This document shows, one piece after another, positions 61,801-64,000 of a stretch of 64,000 nt of DNA. The stretch's first letter is position 1. The number at the start of each line of letters is the position of its first letter. Under the pieces are notes generated by a model. That model searched no databases, was not told where the DNA came from, and worked only from the letters and a program-made list of their open reading frames with translations. The stretch is from Morella rubra. Lineage: Eukaryota > Streptophyta > Magnoliopsida > Fagales > Myricaceae. The position numbers and the translations under genes are program-made. Where the stretch lies: contig CM025851.1 of assembly GCA_003952965.2 (NCBI GenBank), forward strand, positions 20,460,822-20,524,821, written 5' to 3'.

Positions 61801-62409
61801 GAGTATTAGTAAACAGAGTATACTAAGCTGTCATTAAATTAGTTACGAAATACGTTAACAAAAAGTTTGTTAGCTTTTTCTTCTTCTCTTAGTCTGTATA
61901 TAAAAAGAGGATTCGGTTATTGTCATTTGCAAGATTGTTATGGTCAGTTATAAGCAATAGCCAAGATTAAAACAGAACGATCCAGCGTTTCACAAGCTGC
62001 CATGTCAATTAAAAAATTTAACCTACAAACCGACCCATTTGAGTTCACAAACTGACCCAAACAAAATCTTGACCTACTGGTATCTCAAAATTGGGGATCT
62101 CTTCTTCATCGCCCATCCTGTCCGTCGCCGCCCATCTCTTTATTTGCTATCTTCTTCTTCAGCCATTCAACATACCCTTCTCTTCTAGCAAATTGTTTCC
62201 ATTGGAGTCTACCTAGAAGAAGAAGAAAACTGAAACAACATAGGCAAGGATCTTCAAAGCTTCGTTTAGTTATTGTTAATTGGTTTCCTCACTCCTCAGC
62301 TGTCGAATCGAAAGAAATTTGCAATCTGACACATTTTTTTGTGACCCCCTTGTTATTTTCTGGTTTTGTTGTTTTGTTTCATTTCCGCTTTGCTTTGCTT
62401 TGTTTTGAT

Positions 62410-62710
62410 TTTTTTTCTTTTGTAATGTCTGGTTTCTTTTCGTTTTCAATGAAGTATTTCTTATTAAAAAAAAAAGAAGAAAAAAGTTAGCTTTACTTCG
62501 TTTTTTTCTTTCTTTTTTTTTTTTCTTTTGTAATGTCTGGTTTCTTTTCGTTTTCAATGAAGTATTTCTTATTAAAAAAAAAAAAGAAAAAAGTTAGCTT
62601 TACTTCGTTTTTTTCTTTCTTTTTTTTTTTTCTTTTGTAATGTCTGGTTTCTTTTCGTTTTCAATGAAGTATTGCTTATCAAAAATGAAAAAAAAAAAAA
62701 CAAGAAAGAA
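62410..62710. repeat. Tandem repeat, about 112-bp unit, nearly three copies
   Basis: Each unit contains TTTTGTAATGTCTGGTTTCT, TTTTCAATGAAGTATT and an A run followed by GTTAGCTTTACTTCG. Copies start near 62411, 62523 and 62632, the last shortened. The first two are nearly identical, so the array is recent. Confidence 0.9.
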
Positions 62711-62739
62711 GAAAAGTTATGCACTTTCCTGTACATCTA

Positions 62740-64000
62740 TTTGTCTCTACTTTTGTGAAGCATTTGTCCCTATTTTCTTGAAGCATTTGTCTCTTTGTCT
62801 CTACTTTCCTAAAACATTTGAATATTTGAGCATTGTTTCAAACGTGGATTTCTATAATCGAGGTCACTTGGGTTGCACACTGTCAGGTACATGGCCAGCA
62901 AATCTATATGTTTATACATACATTAATCAGGCTACTATCACTAATTATAATACATTACACCCAAATATATTAGTTAATCAACCTTAATATTGTAGCTCCT
63001 AATATAAATAAATTCTAAACTGTAATTCCATCCACTTAATTGAATATACTCATAACTTATATATATATTGAGGACTTTTATTTCGATAACAAAAGTTCGT
63101 ATTAAAGTTCATATTCAACCATGCCAAATAAAAGACATACATGTAAATGCTTTGAAGATATGAAAGATTCAGTCATGCTAATAAAGAACCATTAAAATAT
63201 TATAAATTTGGTCCACCACGTAGGTAACCATAAAAGAAACCTATGACTCTTCATTTGGGTACTTTATGAGGATATTTTCTCTATTCTTGTGCTTTATATT
63301 TTGATAAGCTTTCATTTGCCTGGCTGTTATCCAAATATCTAACCTTCTTTTGTGTATGGTGATTTTTGCAGTGTACTTCTAAGCATATTTAGAGAATATG
63401 GCTGAAATAGAAGGGATCAATCTCAATATCACTAAATGAGGGTCTAGTAGTACTTCTAACCCGGAAGGTGAGTTGGTTGTTCTTTACTTGAGCGACTTGA
63501 ATGGTATTAGGACTTGTTTAATCATTTATTTGGTTCGTACGTGCAGGTGACATGGTACAAGCAGACAAAAGGAAGATAGTAGATGTTTGGAGCCTAGAGT
63601 GAAAAGACGTCGAGCATGCGTACAATTGGTATAATCGGTACGCAACAATCAAAGGCATTAGTATTCGTAAACAAACCAGCTTCAAGCATAAAGAATATAG
63701 GCATTTGGCAAGTAGAGTTTTTGTTTGTAGTAAAGAAAGGATGAAAAAAGAAAAGGATTTGCTTGTGCCAATGAAGCGGGAGTGACAAAATATAAGATGT
63801 GGGTGCCTATAAAGATGTACTTTTCAGCGACAATTTAGTGAAAAATATTTCATCTTCGAATGGTGTTCGCAACATAATCATGGGTTGGCGACACCTTCGA
63901 AAGTTCACATGCTCCGTTCTCAATGACACATGAGCGAGTTGCAATGTGTGGAGGCTATAGCTTTAGATAGAGCAGGCATTCACCCCAAACTGGCCCACGA
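62740..64000. other. No gene seen
   Basis: Short frames in several phases with no domain. A possible ATG at about 63402 gives MAEIEGINLNITK then stops. The last 300 bp have higher GC, and a gene could start beyond the window, but nothing here proves it. Confidence 0.4.

Larger units (their letters stand above)
59288..61911 (+). mobile_element. Ty1/copia element, internally deleted
   Basis: A 5' LTR (59288-59461) and a truncated 3' LTR (61804-about 61911) begin TATTAGTAAAC and share TTAGTCTGTATATAAA. A primer-site-like TGGTATTAGAGC follows the 5' LTR at 59462, and a purine tract TTGAGGGGGAG precedes the 3' LTR. The interior encodes gag, a pre-integrase stretch and the start of integrase, then jumps to the last part of RNase H. 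Reverse transcriptase is missing. There are many stops. Confidence 0.85.

Noticed and set aside
63400..64000. Possible gene start near 63402
   Set aside because: The frame stops after 13 codons and downstream frames show no domain. Could not be supported.

Overview
The window is nuclear DNA of a flowering plant, most likely a core eudicot. It holds many short-intron exons with GT-AG borders, an ERECTA receptor kinase gene, CACTA, hAT, Mutator and PIF/Harbinger transposons, Ty1/copia and Ty3/gypsy LTR elements, and a decayed endogenous pararetrovirus. The species cannot be fixed from the sequence. No rRNA or tRNA gene and no CRISPR array was seen.

The only intact cellular gene is ERECTA (ER) on the + strand, 10324-19144. 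All 27 exons were placed by eye. They join into one open frame of 978 codons: signal peptide, paired-cysteine cap, about 20 leucine-rich repeats, membrane span, and a Ser/Thr kinase with its key catalytic residues. Its neighbourhood has no other intact gene.

Layout. 1-8200: a decayed CACTA element carrying a broken transposase gene, itself hit by a PIF/Harbinger-like element (771-1454), a hAT element (2608-4514), a small MITE (5094-5279) and a Mutator-type foldback element (7746-8137). 8441-8840: a tandem miniature LTR element (TRIM). 9790-19600: ERECTA with its upstream and downstream sequence. 20571-38670: a stack of retroelements inserted into one another. These are an LTR-like block, an internally deleted copia element, two solo LTRs of one long-LTR family, two further LTRs inside the first of them, and gypsy gag remnants split by the second. 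39203-40446: another solo LTR. 41110-53350: a shattered endogenous caulimovirid, interrupted by an unclassified insert, a 316-bp insertion with a 14-bp target duplication, a Pack-MULE-like element and nested solo LTRs. 53350-59287: intergenic with a minisatellite. 59288-61911: a second internally deleted copia element. 62410-62710: a three-unit tandem repeat. The rest shows no gene.

Most element borders rest on target-site duplications read directly from both flanks. The most interesting observations are a probable synaptotagmin first exon captured inside the inverted-repeat element within the viral remnant, arrays of GTCGAC-core palindromes in three unrelated-looking or related solo LTRs, and a 1.4-kb tandem duplication with indel-rich divergence that may be an assembly artefact.
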